A DNA stretch of 64,000 bases from Deminuibacter sp966424055 (GTDB taxonomy: Bacteria > Bacteroidota > Bacteroidia > Chitinophagales > Chitinophagaceae), in NCBI GenBank assembly GCA_966424055.1, contig CBJLMB010000029.1, positions 1-64,000 on the forward strand. Direction: 5' to 3'. The position numbers and the translations under genes were made by a program. The notes under the pieces were generated by a model that saw only the letters and a program-made list of their open reading frames with translations, searched no databases and was not told the DNA's origin. Each line of letters starts with the position of its first letter. Position 1 is the first letter of the stretch. Positions 35,428-45,274 of this stretch are shown here, in pieces.

Positions 35428-36648
35428 ATGATGCAAGAGGAAGAGCTGCAGCAGATGATTCGGCGTTTGGTAGAACGCAGTTATTCACCCGAAGAATTAC
35501 AAACATTTCTTGCCTGGCTCGATCAGCTGGATGAGGCCGCTTATGCGAAAGTGCTGAATATTTATTACAGGGAAATGGATAAAGCTGAACCTGCCGTCAT
35601 GCCTTCACAGGAAGCGCTGGCCCGCAGGCTGGAACAACGGCTCGACACTTTGCCTGCGAACAGAACAGCCGAACAGCAAAAAAATGATCACCTGCATAAG
35701 CACAGCACCAGGCAATGGGCGGTTGCCGCTGCTGCACTGGCAGCCATTGTTATTGTTAGTGCAGTGATATACTTCACAGGACACCGGCCAACACAAGTGG
35801 CTGGTGTGGCCGTACAAACTGCAGTGAAACACGACGTGGAACCCGGTGGTGACAAGGCTTTGCTGACACTGGCAGACGGAACAGTGATCCGGCTGGATAC
35901 GGCCCGCAACGGCATGCTGTCTCATCAGTTGAATACCACTGTTCGTAAACAGGATGGGCAGCTGATTATCCAGGCTACTGCGGCAGATATACAGCCGGGG
36001 ATAATACCATACAACACCATCTCCACACCAAGGGGCGGACAATTCCAGGTACTGCTTCCCGATGGCAGCCATGTATGGCTGAATGCCGCATCATCACTGA
36101 AGTTCCCGTTAAGCTTTACAGGAAATGAAAGAACGGTAGAGCTGAAAGGCGAAGGCTATTTTGAAATAGCTAGGAATACGACAGCACCTTTTTTTGTTAA
36201 GGCAGGCAATATGCAGGTGCAGGTGATGGGAACGCAGTTCAATATCATGGCATATGCCGATGAACAGGCAGTGAGTACAACTTTGCTGGAAGGTGCGGTT
36301 CGTGTTGGCGGTAGCAATGGCCAGCAGCAGGTGTTAAAACCGGGACAACAGGCTGTTATGCAAAATGCTTCAGCACAACTGGCCATAACATCAATGAACA
36401 ACGCCGATCTTGAACAGGTGGTTGCCTGGAAAAACGGGGTGTTCTCTTTCCAGGATGCAACGGTAGAAACTGTTATGCGGCAATTAAGCAGGTGGTACGA
36501 TATAGAGGTGGTTTATGATGGCCCCGTGAAGGAGCGGCAACTGGTAGGACAGGTATACCGGAGCTATACTTTGTCTCAGGTACTTGCCGTACTGGAAGCT
36601 GCCGGTATGCATTTCAGGCTCGAGAACAGGAAGCTGGTGGTGAGGTGA
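35428..36648 (+). CDS. FecR-family anti-sigma factor (glycan locus 2)
   Basis: A 406-residue anti-sigma factor with a cytoplasmic N-terminal helical domain, one transmembrane helix (WAVAAAALAAIVIVSAVIYF), a periplasmic FecR domain (STPRGGQFQVLLPDGSHVWLNAASS) and DUF4974 (FQDATVETVMRQLSRWYDIEV). The ATG at 35428 (or the next codon, 35431) is chosen over an upstream TTG at 35398. It is clearly related to the FecR at 19858, but the N-terminal sigma-binding parts differ, which fits separate pairing of each anti-sigma with its own sigma. Confidence 0.93.
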   Translation: MMQEEELQQMIRRLVERSYSPEELQTFLAWLDQLDEAAYAKVLNIYYREMDKAEPAVMPSQEALARRLEQRLDTLPANRTAEQQKNDHLHKHSTRQWAVAAAALAAIVIVSAVIYFTGHRPTQVAGVAVQTAVKHDVEPGGDKALLTLADGTVIRLDTARNGMLSHQLNTTVRKQDGQLIIQATAADIQPGIIPYNTISTPRGGQFQVLLPDGSHVWLNAASSLKFPLSFTGNERTVELKGEGYFEIARNTTAPFFVKAGNMQVQVMGTQFNIMAYADEQAVSTTLLEGAVRVGGSNGQQQVLKPGQQAVMQNASAQLAITSMNNADLEQVVAWKNGVFSFQDATVETVMRQLSRWYDIEVVYDGPVKERQLVGQVYRSYTLSQVLAVLEAAGMHFRLENRKLVVR

Positions 36649-36724
36649 TGTGGGGTATATGTACGATGTGGGATGTACGATGTAGGATGTGTGATGTGTG
36701 TATGATGTAGGATCTGTGATGGGT
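36646..36724. repeat. Short-unit GATGTA(C/G) tandem repeat, second locus
   Basis: Imperfect copies of GATGTAC, GATGTAG, GATGTG and TGTGATGTG begin at the very end of the fecR gene and run into the gap before susC. It shares its unit with the repeat at 28180. The rest of the 223-bp gap holds a short AT-rich stretch (AATAACAATAACAATAAC near 36768) and no gene. Confidence 0.72.
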
Positions 36725-36871
36725 GACTATGCTGCGCAGAAGTGGTGCCGGGTATAAAAGAAAAAAATAACAATAACAATAACTATTTGCGGATGCGGCT
36801 ACACTGAAAATGCCGAGGGTCTGCTGTTACTGAATAACAACTGCTAATAATTAACCAAACACTGCCACGCT

Positions 36872-39800
36872 ATGTATGTAAACTTCCAGGGTAAAGCCCG
36901 GCGGATGCGGCCTGCTTTACCGGTTAAAATGTTACTGGTTATGAGAATGCTCGCTCTGTGCATGTTAATTACCTGTCTCCATGTAAGCGCTGCAGGTATT
37001 TCCCAGAAACTGACACTCCATTTGGAAAATGCACCACTGGAAAAGGTTTTTGCCGAAATAAAAAAACAAAGCGGCTACCTGTTCTTGTACGATCACAAAA
37101 CAATTGATCTGTCCAGGCTGGTGAATATCCGGGTGAAAGATGCACCGCTTACAGCTGTGCTGGATGAATGTTTCAAAAACCAGGATATCGCTTACCAGGT
37201 AGTGGAAAAAAACATCATTCTTAAAAAGAAAGAAGAAAGCAGTAGTACTTATGTATTGCAGGCTGCTGCCGATACTGCTGTCACGGTAAAAGGAAGGGTG
37301 ATGGATGAAAAAGGCGAACCGCTGGCAGGGGTATCTGTAGTGGCTTCGGGCAGTAATATGCGCACGCAGACAGATAAAAATGGTGCTTTCTCAATAAAAC
37401 TGCCGGGCGAAAATGTACACCTGCAATTCAGTTTTATCGGCTACGATACGCAGGAGCTTGCTGTTCCGCAGAGCCATTCCCTGTCAGTAACCCTGGTGCC
37501 CAACCAGAATAAACTGAACGAAGTAGTGGTTACCGCATTGGGTATAACCCGTAAAGAACGGTCAGTAGGGTATGCTACCCAGGAAGTGAAAGGGGATAAC
37601 CTTACTGCCGCTAAAGAGCAAAATGTACTGGGTGCACTGGCAGGCAAGGTGGCCGGTGTGCAGGTATCAGGATCTTCGGGTGCCAGCATGGGGGGTACGC
37701 AGAAAATACAGATCAGGGGTGTGAATTCTGTTACCGGCACAGGCGAACCCTTGATCGTGGTAGACAATACACCGGTTTCCAATTCCAACTACGCCAGCAA
37801 AAATGGCCGTGACTATGGCAATATTTCGCAGGACATCAATCCCGATGATATTGAATCGGTGAATGTGCTGAAAGGTCCTGCTGCTTCTGCATTGTATGGT
37901 TTGCGCGGGCAGTATGGCGTGATCCTGATCACTACCAAAAAAGGAAGTAAAGCCAATCAGAAGCCGGTAGTGAGTTTCAGCTCTGCTTTTTCACTGGAGA
38001 AAGCCGGTAATTTCATGCCATTGCAGAATATGTATGGTGCCGGCAATAGCCTGAATTTTCCCACAACACCCATTAATGGGGTAGATACAAAATTTGTAGA
38101 TGGCAGCTGGGACGAAAGCTGGGGACCAAAAATGGATGGCACATTGGTCCGGCAGCAATATAGTTTTTACCCGGCAGATCCCGATTTTGGTAAAGCCACT
38201 CCTTTTATTCCGCACCCTGACAATATCAAGCAGTATTTTGTAACCGGGCATACGCTGAATAACAATATTTCCTTTGCAGGCGGGGGACAGAACACCACAT
38301 TCCGTTTGTCGTACAACAATACTGATATACATGGCATAGAGCCCAATACTTACCTGAAAAGAAACAACCTTTCTTTTAATGGCTCGCTGAATATAACACC
38401 CAAGCTGGTATTGTCAACCAGCCTGAATTATGCCAATAACAAAGCGCAGCGCCCTTCACAAGGCTACCAGTCGCTGGGCTCACGCAACATGTACCAGTGG
38501 TTTGAACGCAACCTGGATATGAATAAACTGAAACAGTACAAATACCCGGATGGCACTTTTTACCAGTGGAATGTGAACCCGCCCAACGATCAGGGTGTGT
38601 ATGATAATATGACACCGATTGACTGGAATAATCCGTATTTTGATGCTTATGAAAACCCAGCGCACGATTCGCGCGATCATTTTTTTGGCAATGTGGGATT
38701 GTCTTACACGGTATTGCCTGGATTGCAGGTGAGTGGTTTTGTGCGGCAGGATGGCTTTACGCAAAACCTGGATACACGCAATGCAGAAGGTGGAAGGGGA
38801 ACGCCCGGTTTCACCGTAGGCAAATATGAATCCACAGAAAGGAACTACGAATTCCTTGCCCAGTACAATAAAACATTCAACCAGTTCTCCCTGAGTGCCA
38901 ACCTGGGTGGTAATATTCTTACACAGCGTTATACTTATCTGTACCAGGAAACAGTTGGCGGCCTGGCGGCCCCGGGCTTTTACAATATTGCCAATTCGGT
39001 TAACCGCCCCAGTGTAACCAACTATTTAAGAAAAAAAGAAGTGAGAAGTGCCTATGGTTCTGTAACGCTGGGATATAAAAATATTTATTTCCTGGATGCC
39101 TCACTGCGCAGGGATATCTCTTCTGCACTGCCGGCAGGTAACAATGCCTACCTTTATCCCTCTGTTTCCGGCAGTGTTTTATTCAGCGATCTGCTTAAAT
39201 GGAAACCGCTTTCTTTTGGCAAACTGCGACTGGGCTTTGCACAGGCTGGTTCTGATATAGATGTGTACCTGACCTCACCTTCTTTTACGCTGGGCAATCC
39301 CTATAACAACAACTTCCCGATGTATGTGCCCGATAAATTGTACAATGATCAGTTGAAACCTTCATTGGGTACTTCTTATGAAGCGGGCCTGGATATGCGC
39401 TTCCTGAAAGACAGGATAGGCTTCAGCTTTACAGTGTATGAACAGCAGAATAAAGATGCCGTACTGCCGCTGGATGTGCCGGGAGCCAGCGGGTTCACCA
39501 GTTATACCATCAATGCAGGCAATATTCAAAATAAAGGATTTGAATTGTCATTAAATGCCATACCGGTAAAAATCCATTCCTTCAGCTGGAGCAGCACTTT
39601 CAATATGAGCCGCAATACCAGTTTGATCAAGGCATTGTACCCCGGTATCAATTCGCTTCAGCTGGATGCAAATACATATGCCAGTGTAAGCATGTACCTG
39701 CTGGCAAATGTAGGACAGGCATTCGGCTCTTTAGTGGGCAACGGCTACCAGCGCGATGCCAAAACAGGAAAGATCCTGCTGGATAATTCCAATATGCCTA

Positions 39801-40399
39801 TGTGGGAAACCAATCACAATTTCGGCAGCGTGCTGCCAAGGTTTACCGGCGGATGGTTCAATACATTTACCTGGAAACATTTCGATCTAACCGCGATGAT
39901 CGATTTCCAGAGCGGCGGCAAATTCTTCAGCTGGACAAAAATGCTGGCAGTGAAAAGCGGTCAGGCTGCTGAAACAGCGGCTATCAATGACAAAGGCAAA
40001 AATATCAGAGACCCCTTAGACCAGGGAGGTGGTATCAAAGTATCCGGCATTTCTGCATCAACCGGGCAGGAGGTGACCGCTTATGTAAATGCCAGGAGCT
40101 ATTATCGCAACACGGTAGGCACCAAAATATACGAGCAGTGGTTGTTTGATGCTTCTTACATTAAAATGCGCGAAATAAGGCTGGGGTATACCTTCACCAA
40201 AGAACAGTATGCCGGGCTGCCTTTTAAAAGTCTGAACCTGGCTTTGATCACCAGGAACCCGTTTATGATATGGCAGAAAGCTCCAAAAGGCCTGAACCCT
40301 GCCGAGCTGGCTACCGGTGCCTCATCACTCAACTGGCTGGAAACAGGTCAGCTGGCCACAGCCCGCTCATACGGTGTTAACCTGAATATTACTTTTTAA
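36872..40399 (+). CDS. SusC-like TonB-dependent receptor with STN domain (glycan locus 2)
   Basis: An outer-membrane importer of 1175 residues: signal segment (about 20-45), STN domain (about 50-115, LTLHLENAPLEKVFAEIKKQSG), CarboxypepD_reg-like domain (about 135-210, VKGRVMDEKGEPLAGVSVVA), TonB-box-like NEVVVTALG, plug (GVILITTKKGSK) and a barrel ending VNLNITF. The STN domain fits the upstream sigma/FecR genes. Unlike locus 1 it has no enzyme genes beside it, so the ligand cannot be guessed; it might be a glycan processed elsewhere, or a peptide or cofactor. The partner SusD begins 21 bp later. Confidence 0.95.
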   Translation: MYVNFQGKARRMRPALPVKMLLVMRMLALCMLITCLHVSAAGISQKLTLHLENAPLEKVFAEIKKQSGYLFLYDHKTIDLSRLVNIRVKDAPLTAVLDECFKNQDIAYQVVEKNIILKKKEESSSTYVLQAAADTAVTVKGRVMDEKGEPLAGVSVVASGSNMRTQTDKNGAFSIKLPGENVHLQFSFIGYDTQELAVPQSHSLSVTLVPNQNKLNEVVVTALGITRKERSVGYATQEVKGDNLTAAKEQNVLGALAGKVAGVQVSGSSGASMGGTQKIQIRGVNSVTGTGEPLIVVDNTPVSNSNYASKNGRDYGNISQDINPDDIESVNVLKGPAASALYGLRGQYGVILITTKKGSKANQKPVVSFSSAFSLEKAGNFMPLQNMYGAGNSLNFPTTPINGVDTKFVDGSWDESWGPKMDGTLVRQQYSFYPADPDFGKATPFIPHPDNIKQYFVTGHTLNNNISFAGGGQNTTFRLSYNNTDIHGIEPNTYLKRNNLSFNGSLNITPKLVLSTSLNYANNKAQRPSQGYQSLGSRNMYQWFERNLDMNKLKQYKYPDGTFYQWNVNPPNDQGVYDNMTPIDWNNPYFDAYENPAHDSRDHFFGNVGLSYTVLPGLQVSGFVRQDGFTQNLDTRNAEGGRGTPGFTVGKYESTERNYEFLAQYNKTFNQFSLSANLGGNILTQRYTYLYQETVGGLAAPGFYNIANSVNRPSVTNYLRKKEVRSAYGSVTLGYKNIYFLDASLRRDISSALPAGNNAYLYPSVSGSVLFSDLLKWKPLSFGKLRLGFAQAGSDIDVYLTSPSFTLGNPYNNNFPMYVPDKLYNDQLKPSLGTSYEAGLDMRFLKDRIGFSFTVYEQQNKDAVLPLDVPGASGFTSYTINAGNIQNKGFELSLNAIPVKIHSFSWSSTFNMSRNTSLIKALYPGINSLQLDANTYASVSMYLLANVGQAFGSLVGNGYQRDAKTGKILLDNSNMPMWETNHNFGSVLPRFTGGWFNTFTWKHFDLTAMIDFQSGGKFFSWTKMLAVKSGQAAETAAINDKGKNIRDPLDQGGGIKVSGISASTGQEVTAYVNARSYYRNTVGTKIYEQWLFDASYIKMREIRLGYTFTKEQYAGLPFKSLNLALITRNPFMIWQKAPKGLNPAELATGASSLNWLETGQLATARSYGVNLNITF

Positions 40400-40420
40400 C
40401 AGACCCATCAATTGTAAGGT

Positions 40421-41953
40421 ATGAAAAACAGAATATATATACTTATCGCCGGTGCAATACTGATGGCTGGATCTGCCTGTAACAAATTTGCCAGTGATAT
40501 CAATGTAGATCCCAATCAGCCCACCAAACAATCCAATGCAGAGCTGCTTACCTATGCCATCATGCGTATGCCCGGCGTAATTGACCCCACACCGGGGGCT
40601 ACTTCCACCGGCATTGAAGCTTCAGGCATGCTGTATGTGCAATACTGGGCAGAGAAGCCCTATACAGACGATTCGCGTTACCTGAACGTCAATTTTAATT
40701 TCTATGGTTTTTATTCAGACGGGCTGGCAAACCTGCAGGCCATACTGAACGCGAAGACCTTTAATGTGAATGAAGGATCTGTTGCTAACCAGAAAGCTGT
40801 TGCACGTATACTGAAAGCTTTTTATTTCTGGAATATCACTGACCGTTGGGGCGATGTACCATACTTTGAAGCCCTGAAAGGAAAGAATAACTTCACGCCG
40901 AAATACGATAGTCAGAAGGATATTTATTATGACCTGATGAAGGAATTGAAGGAAGCTGCTGCACAAATAGATAACGGCAACCCGGTTACAGGTGATATAC
41001 TGTACAGTGGTAATATGGATAACTGGCGCCGCTTTGCCAACAGCCTGCGCATGCTGATGGCACTACGCCTGTCAAAAGCAGATCCTGCAAAGGGTAAACA
41101 GGAATTTACGGATGCACTGAATGGGGGCGTATTTACCAGCAACAACCAGAACGCTGTATATGTACACCTCACGGATGCCAATAACCAGAATTACTGGTAT
41201 TATGTTACCCTTGTGCAAAACCGGAAATGGTTCTGGACTTCCAAAACCCTGGTGGATTATATGAAGCCACTGAAAGATCCGCGGCTGAAGACATTTGCAG
41301 ATACAACTGCAAACGGCAATTACAATGGATTGCCTTATGGCCTGGATGATAATGCCGTAGGCCTTATACCTTCTTCATCTATCTCATTTATAGGAGAGCA
41401 TGTACGCACGCAAAACGCGCCTACTTATATCACTACTTATGCCCAGGTACTGCTGGCGATCGCAGAAGCAGATAAATTGGGCTGGCTGCCTGGTGGCGAT
41501 GCAGATGCGGCAGCCAGGTACAATGCGGCGATAGAAGCCTCCTTACGTCAATGGAACAGGATTACTTACAGGGGGTATAATGACAATAAAAACAACCAGG
41601 TGGAAAAAACACCCTACGACCCCAATGATGCCGGCGACACCACAGGCCTTGCCGCATATATGGCCATGCCCGATGTGGCCTATCAGCCCGGCAATGCATT
41701 AAAACAGATCGGTTATCAGCGCTGGGTACACTTGTATATGAATGGGTACGAAGCCTGGGCCGAATGGCGACGCACCAATTATCCCGCACTGTCACCGGCA
41801 CCCGACAATAACAATACACCTATTCCCCGCAGACAGGCTTATCCAACAAAAGAACCCAATATCAATACGGCCAATTATAAAGCGGCTATAGCAGCCCAGC
41901 CGGGGCTCAATGGCAAAGATGATCTCAATGGCCGGGTTTGGTGGGATCAATAG
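40421..41953 (+). CDS. SusD-like lipoprotein, SusD_2 type (glycan locus 2)
   Basis: A 510-residue surface lipoprotein with lipobox GSAC (Cys20). The opening CNKFASDINVDPNQPT and the AEMLTYAIMR-like start of the fold, GDVPYFEALKG, and a C-terminal RWVHLYMNGYEAWAEWRRTNYP match the SusD_2 (RagB/SusD-like) group rather than the canonical SusD of locus 1. It pairs with the SusC directly upstream and is the last gene of its operon: a strong hairpin follows 12 bp after the stop. Confidence 0.93.
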   Translation: MKNRIYILIAGAILMAGSACNKFASDINVDPNQPTKQSNAELLTYAIMRMPGVIDPTPGATSTGIEASGMLYVQYWAEKPYTDDSRYLNVNFNFYGFYSDGLANLQAILNAKTFNVNEGSVANQKAVARILKAFYFWNITDRWGDVPYFEALKGKNNFTPKYDSQKDIYYDLMKELKEAAAQIDNGNPVTGDILYSGNMDNWRRFANSLRMLMALRLSKADPAKGKQEFTDALNGGVFTSNNQNAVYVHLTDANNQNYWYYVTLVQNRKWFWTSKTLVDYMKPLKDPRLKTFADTTANGNYNGLPYGLDDNAVGLIPSSSISFIGEHVRTQNAPTYITTYAQVLLAIAEADKLGWLPGGDADAAARYNAAIEASLRQWNRITYRGYNDNKNNQVEKTPYDPNDAGDTTGLAAYMAMPDVAYQPGNALKQIGYQRWVHLYMNGYEAWAEWRRTNYPALSPAPDNNNTPIPRRQAYPTKEPNINTANYKAAIAAQPGLNGKDDLNGRVWWDQ

Positions 41954-41965
41954 ATAGTAACCAGT

Positions 41966-42014
41966 GATCAACGGCCGTTCAGCAAACGGCCGTTGATCGT
42001 TTGATACCTTTTTC
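41966..42014 (+). terminator. Strong rho-independent terminator after glycan locus 2
   Basis: A perfect 14-bp stem, GATCAACGGCCGTT (41966-41979) with its complement (41985-41998), closes a 5-nt loop. A T-rich stretch with five T in a row (42008-42012) follows. It separates locus 2 from the NlpC/P60 gene. Confidence 0.82.
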
Positions 42015-42086
42015 TTAAAACAGAATGGGTGACTGAATAAGTATTTTTGCGGGGTAAAGTAATCCGCTACCATTTAATTTTGCGTG

Positions 42087-43298
42087 ATGAAAAAATGGAT
42101 TTTTCCCGGAATAGTTTTGTGTACTGTTGTTTTCTATGCAACAGCAGCAGCTGCAGACAGCTTGCCGCCTGCCATAAAAGTGCTGGTGACCCGTGTACAG
42201 GAAAAATATGCACCTGATAAAAGAACAGCTGTTTTCCAGGTGCAGGCAATAACGGTAGATCCGCTGGCGCTTTCAGTGGAAACAACCGAGCCTGCAGCCC
42301 TGCATGAACTGGAATCATTACTGGGTAATACCCGGCCTGCTGTTGCGGTGCATGGTAAACTGCTGCCCGCAGCGGAACTGGGTGATAAGGTGTTCGGTAT
42401 TGCAAGGCTCTCGGTTTGCAATAACAGGGCACAGCCCGCCAATGCAGCGGAGATGGTTACACAAACTTTACTGGGAACAGTGGTGGACATCCTGAAAAAG
42501 GAAAAGAATTATTATCTCGTACGCACACCAGATCACTATATTTCCTGGACAGAGATATCAGGGATCACGGCAGTCAATAAAGAAGAGATGCAGCGCTGGC
42601 TGCAGGCAGAACGCGTGGTGTTCACTGCTGAATTTGGGCATGCATATGCAGAACCTTCTATGCAGTCACTGCCCGTGTCAGACCTCGTAAGTGGGGATAT
42701 ACTCCGGGTTACAGGAAAGAAAAAAGGATGGGCAGAAGTCACTTACCCCGATGGGCGTGTGGGCTATATAGACAAAAAAATGATCACAGATTACCGCCAA
42801 TGGGTAAGCAGGCCTGATCCTGCCGCCGGAGAAATACTGGCAACTGCACAAACACTGATGGGCGTGCCTTATCTATGGGGTGGTACATCTATTAAAGGCG
42901 TGGATTGCAGCGGGTTTACCAAAACCTGTTTTTTTCTCAATGGGGTGATCATCCCGCGTGATGCTTCACAGCAGGCGTTGGCCGGTGAACCCATAGATAT
43001 TTATGAGCATGATTCTGTAAATCTGCAGAAATGCCTGGCCAACCTGGAACCAGGCGACCTGTTGTTTTTTGGCTGGAACCCCGGTAAACAAGAGCGTGTG
43101 GTGCACACGGCTATTTATATGGGAAAGGGAGCGTTTATACAATCCGCAGGCTTTGTGCGTATCAGCAGCCTGGTGCCCAATGCCGCCAATTATGATGAAC
43201 GCGAATCCAAGCGGCTGCTCAGTGCACGTCGTATGCTTACTGCCATCGGCTCGCCCGGTATTACCCGTATCGACCGGCATCCGATGTATAATAATTAA
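42087..43298 (+). CDS. Secreted NlpC/P60 cell-wall peptidase with SH3-like domain
   Basis: A 403-residue exported enzyme (signal KKWIFPGIVLCTVVFYATAA). An N-terminal region and an SH3b-like segment (about 180-232, SGDILRVTGKKKGWAEVTYPDGRVGYI) precede the NlpC/P60 domain from about 245. The catalytic cysteine is in GVDCSGFTK (Cys274), the histidine in RVVHTAIYMG (His340) and the third residue is probably Gln352 in FIQSAG. Such proteins cut peptidoglycan stem peptides (gamma-D-glutamyl-diamino acid type) in the periplasm. The ATG at 42087 is used; the GTG just before it is not needed. It has its own transcription unit between two strong hairpins. Confidence 0.9.
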   Translation: MKKWIFPGIVLCTVVFYATAAAADSLPPAIKVLVTRVQEKYAPDKRTAVFQVQAITVDPLALSVETTEPAALHELESLLGNTRPAVAVHGKLLPAAELGDKVFGIARLSVCNNRAQPANAAEMVTQTLLGTVVDILKKEKNYYLVRTPDHYISWTEISGITAVNKEEMQRWLQAERVVFTAEFGHAYAEPSMQSLPVSDLVSGDILRVTGKKKGWAEVTYPDGRVGYIDKKMITDYRQWVSRPDPAAGEILATAQTLMGVPYLWGGTSIKGVDCSGFTKTCFFLNGVIIPRDASQQALAGEPIDIYEHDSVNLQKCLANLEPGDLLFFGWNPGKQERVVHTAIYMGKGAFIQSAGFVRISSLVPNAANYDERESKRLLSARRMLTAIGSPGITRIDRHPMYNN

Positions 43299-43304
43299 GG
43301 GATA

Positions 43305-43341
43305 ATAGCTATGCCATAGCTTGAAGATATGGCATAGCTAT
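43305..43341. terminator. Bidirectional terminator between NlpC/P60 and MFS genes
   Basis: A perfect 14-bp stem, ATAGCTATGCCATA (43305-43318) with its complement (43328-43341), and a 9-nt loop fill the 48-bp gap between the two convergent genes. Confidence 0.75.
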
Positions 43342-43346
43342 AGGAA

Positions 43347-44624
43347 TTATTCAGACAAAGACATTGCTACCTCCGCTTCCTGAACGGGCTGTACGGGCTG
43401 CGCTGCGCGTTTGGATTTAACCTGCTTGTCTACCCGGTACATTAAATAAATACACAAGCTGCTGATGACTACTATCACCCAGCCCAGTACGCTGTAATGT
43501 TGCAGCGGGCTGTATTTGTTGGGTTGAACAACGATCAGTCCTGCACAGGCTGAAGCAATACCACCAGCGATCTGCTGCAGCGATGAGTTGATGCTCATAA
43601 AAGCACCGCGGTCCTGCATTTCCGGTACAGCGGTAGTGAGTGCGGTGGCCGGTACCGTACGGCTGAGTATGCCTGCCATCATCAGTACGTTCAGTGAAAC
43701 AACAATCCAGAATGGTACGGCAATCAAATTGGTATACGCCACTACCATGACCATTGTATAAACAGAAGCAATGGTGAACAGCACGAACTTGTCCATTTTA
43801 TCACTCAACTTACCGATATAGGGCATAAATATCAGCGAGCTGATACCCGCTATCATGAACATCAGGGGCAGCTGTTCCTGTGTAACATGCAGGTTATTGA
43901 TGGCAAATGCACTGCCGAAAGGCATCAGCATAAAACCGCCTATCGAAAGCAGGGCAGTAGCGCCAAAACCGATACGGTAAGGTGCCTGTGAAACAGTATG
44001 CAGCAGATGAGCAAAAGCGCCCCTGTCGCGCTGTACAGACAGGTGTTTGGTAATGGGTTGCAAATTAATAGTGATCAGCAGCATCATAATAACTGCGATG
44101 CCAACAATCATCAGGAAAGGTGCCTGCCATCCCCAGTGGTTGGCCAGGTACAGGCCTATCGGAATGCCCAGCACCTGGCTGGCACCAAATCCCATCTGTA
44201 TAAATCCCATCACCCTTCCGCGCTGTTCTATGGCAAACAGGTCGGTTACAATGGCAAGGGATATAGAGAAGATAACACCGCCGAATAAGCCGGTGATGAT
44301 GCGTGCTGCCACCAGCAGGGCATAGGAGTTGGACAATCCGCAGAACAAAGTGCCTGCAATAAAACCGCTATAGAAAAAGATCAGTAGTTTTTTACGGTCG
44401 AAACGATCGGCAAAACCGGCTGTCAGCAGGCCCGAAGCGCCGGCACTGAATGCATAGGCTGAAACAACAAGACCAAAACGGGCTGTGCTGATGTTCATGG
44501 ATTTCATCAGCATATCGCCCAGTGGCGACATAACCATGAAGTCCAGTACAACAGTGAATTGTGTGATAGCCAGCAGCGTAATGGCCAGCTTCTGGTATGG
44601 TGTAAATGATTGGGTTGTTTTCAT
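43347..44624 (-). CDS. MFS transporter (DHA1-type efflux)
   Basis: A 425-residue major facilitator with 12 predicted membrane helices. The loop 2-3 motif is visible as GFADRFDRKKLL, and a motif-C-like GASQVLGIPIGLYLANHWGWQAPFLMI lies in helix 5 and after it. The family exports drugs or sugars by proton antiport; the specificity is unknown. It lies 49 bp downstream of the TetR gene at 44674 on the same strand, with a copy of the TetR operator palindrome ending 12 bp before the start codon. It is therefore very likely the repressed target, induced by a compound it pumps out. Confidence 0.92.
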   Translation of the reverse strand: MKTTQSFTPYQKLAITLLAITQFTVVLDFMVMSPLGDMLMKSMNISTARFGLVVSAYAFSAGASGLLTAGFADRFDRKKLLIFFYSGFIAGTLFCGLSNSYALLVAARIITGLFGGVIFSISLAIVTDLFAIEQRGRVMGFIQMGFGASQVLGIPIGLYLANHWGWQAPFLMIVGIAVIMMLLITINLQPITKHLSVQRDRGAFAHLLHTVSQAPYRIGFGATALLSIGGFMLMPFGSAFAINNLHVTQEQLPLMFMIAGISSLIFMPYIGKLSDKMDKFVLFTIASVYTMVMVVAYTNLIAVPFWIVVSLNVLMMAGILSRTVPATALTTAVPEMQDRGAFMSINSSLQQIAGGIASACAGLIVVQPNKYSPLQHYSVLGWVIVVISSLCIYLMYRVDKQVKSKRAAQPVQPVQEAEVAMSLSE

Positions 44625-44635
44625 ACTTTGATTTT

Positions 44636-44657
44636 AATAAGTAAGCGTTCACTTATT
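44636..44657 (-). promoter_or_regulatory. TetR operator copy 1 (before the MFS gene)
   Basis: A 22-bp imperfect palindrome of the form AATAAG-N10-CTTATT with 9 of 11 positions paired. It ends 12 bp before the MFS start codon. It matches the second copy at 45275 at most positions (shared core AATAAGTnAGCG), so both are likely bound by the TetR protein encoded between them. Confidence 0.75.
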
Positions 44658-44673
44658 TTCTGGATAAAAAATT

Positions 44674-45273
44674 TTATTTTTTAAGCGCCTTCACAACACG
44701 GTCAAAGGTCATTTTCATGATTTTTTCCGACAGCGCGAATTTGTTCCCGCCAATGCTGCGGCCTTCATTGTGAAAGCGGGTTAATGAGTACAGGGGGGCA
44801 AAAGCAATGCACCAGTAAACTTCCAGCGGCATGGGTTCTATTTCACCGCGTTGAATGGCATTGTCAACAAAAGCGGCCATTACTTTTTTAAATTCCAGCG
44901 CAATGGTATCTGTCATTTTTTCCCGGTATGCCGAATTACCCAGCTGCTCGTAAAATGCCGAACACTTTTTGTGATGGAGCATGTATTTCGACCGGTTTTT
45001 CCATTGGATCCAAAGCCCTTCTTCAAATGACATAGATGGGTCGAATCCTTTCAGTATCGCCTGGCTCATCCGCCGGCCTTCTTCTTGACTGATACTGATG
45101 ATCAGGTCGTCTTTGTCTTTGTAATAGATATAAATGGTTGCAGGCGATACACCTGCAGCCTTTGCCAGCTTGTTGATGCCAAAACCTTCCAGCCCTTCTT
45201 TCGAGATCATCTCTACAGCCAGCTGGCGGATGGATTGTATTTTACTTTCATCTCTTGGTCTCATGCATTGCAA
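44674..45273 (-). CDS. TetR-family repressor of the adjacent MFS gene
   Basis: A 199-residue TetR regulator. The HTH spans about residues 10-55 (QSIRQLAVEMISKEGLEGFGINKLAKAAGVSPATIYIYYKDKDDLI). An in-frame ATG at 45264 gives the alternative opening MRPRDESK. The C-terminal domain is unassigned. One operator palindrome abuts its own start codon and another precedes the MFS gene 49 bp downstream, so the sequence predicts autorepression plus repression of the pump. Confidence 0.93.
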   Translation of the reverse strand: MQCMRPRDESKIQSIRQLAVEMISKEGLEGFGINKLAKAAGVSPATIYIYYKDKDDLIISISQEEGRRMSQAILKGFDPSMSFEEGLWIQWKNRSKYMLHHKKCSAFYEQLGNSAYREKMTDTIALEFKKVMAAFVDNAIQRGEIEPMPLEVYWCIAFAPLYSLTRFHNEGRSIGGNKFALSEKIMKMTFDRVVKALKK

Positions 45274-45274
45274 A

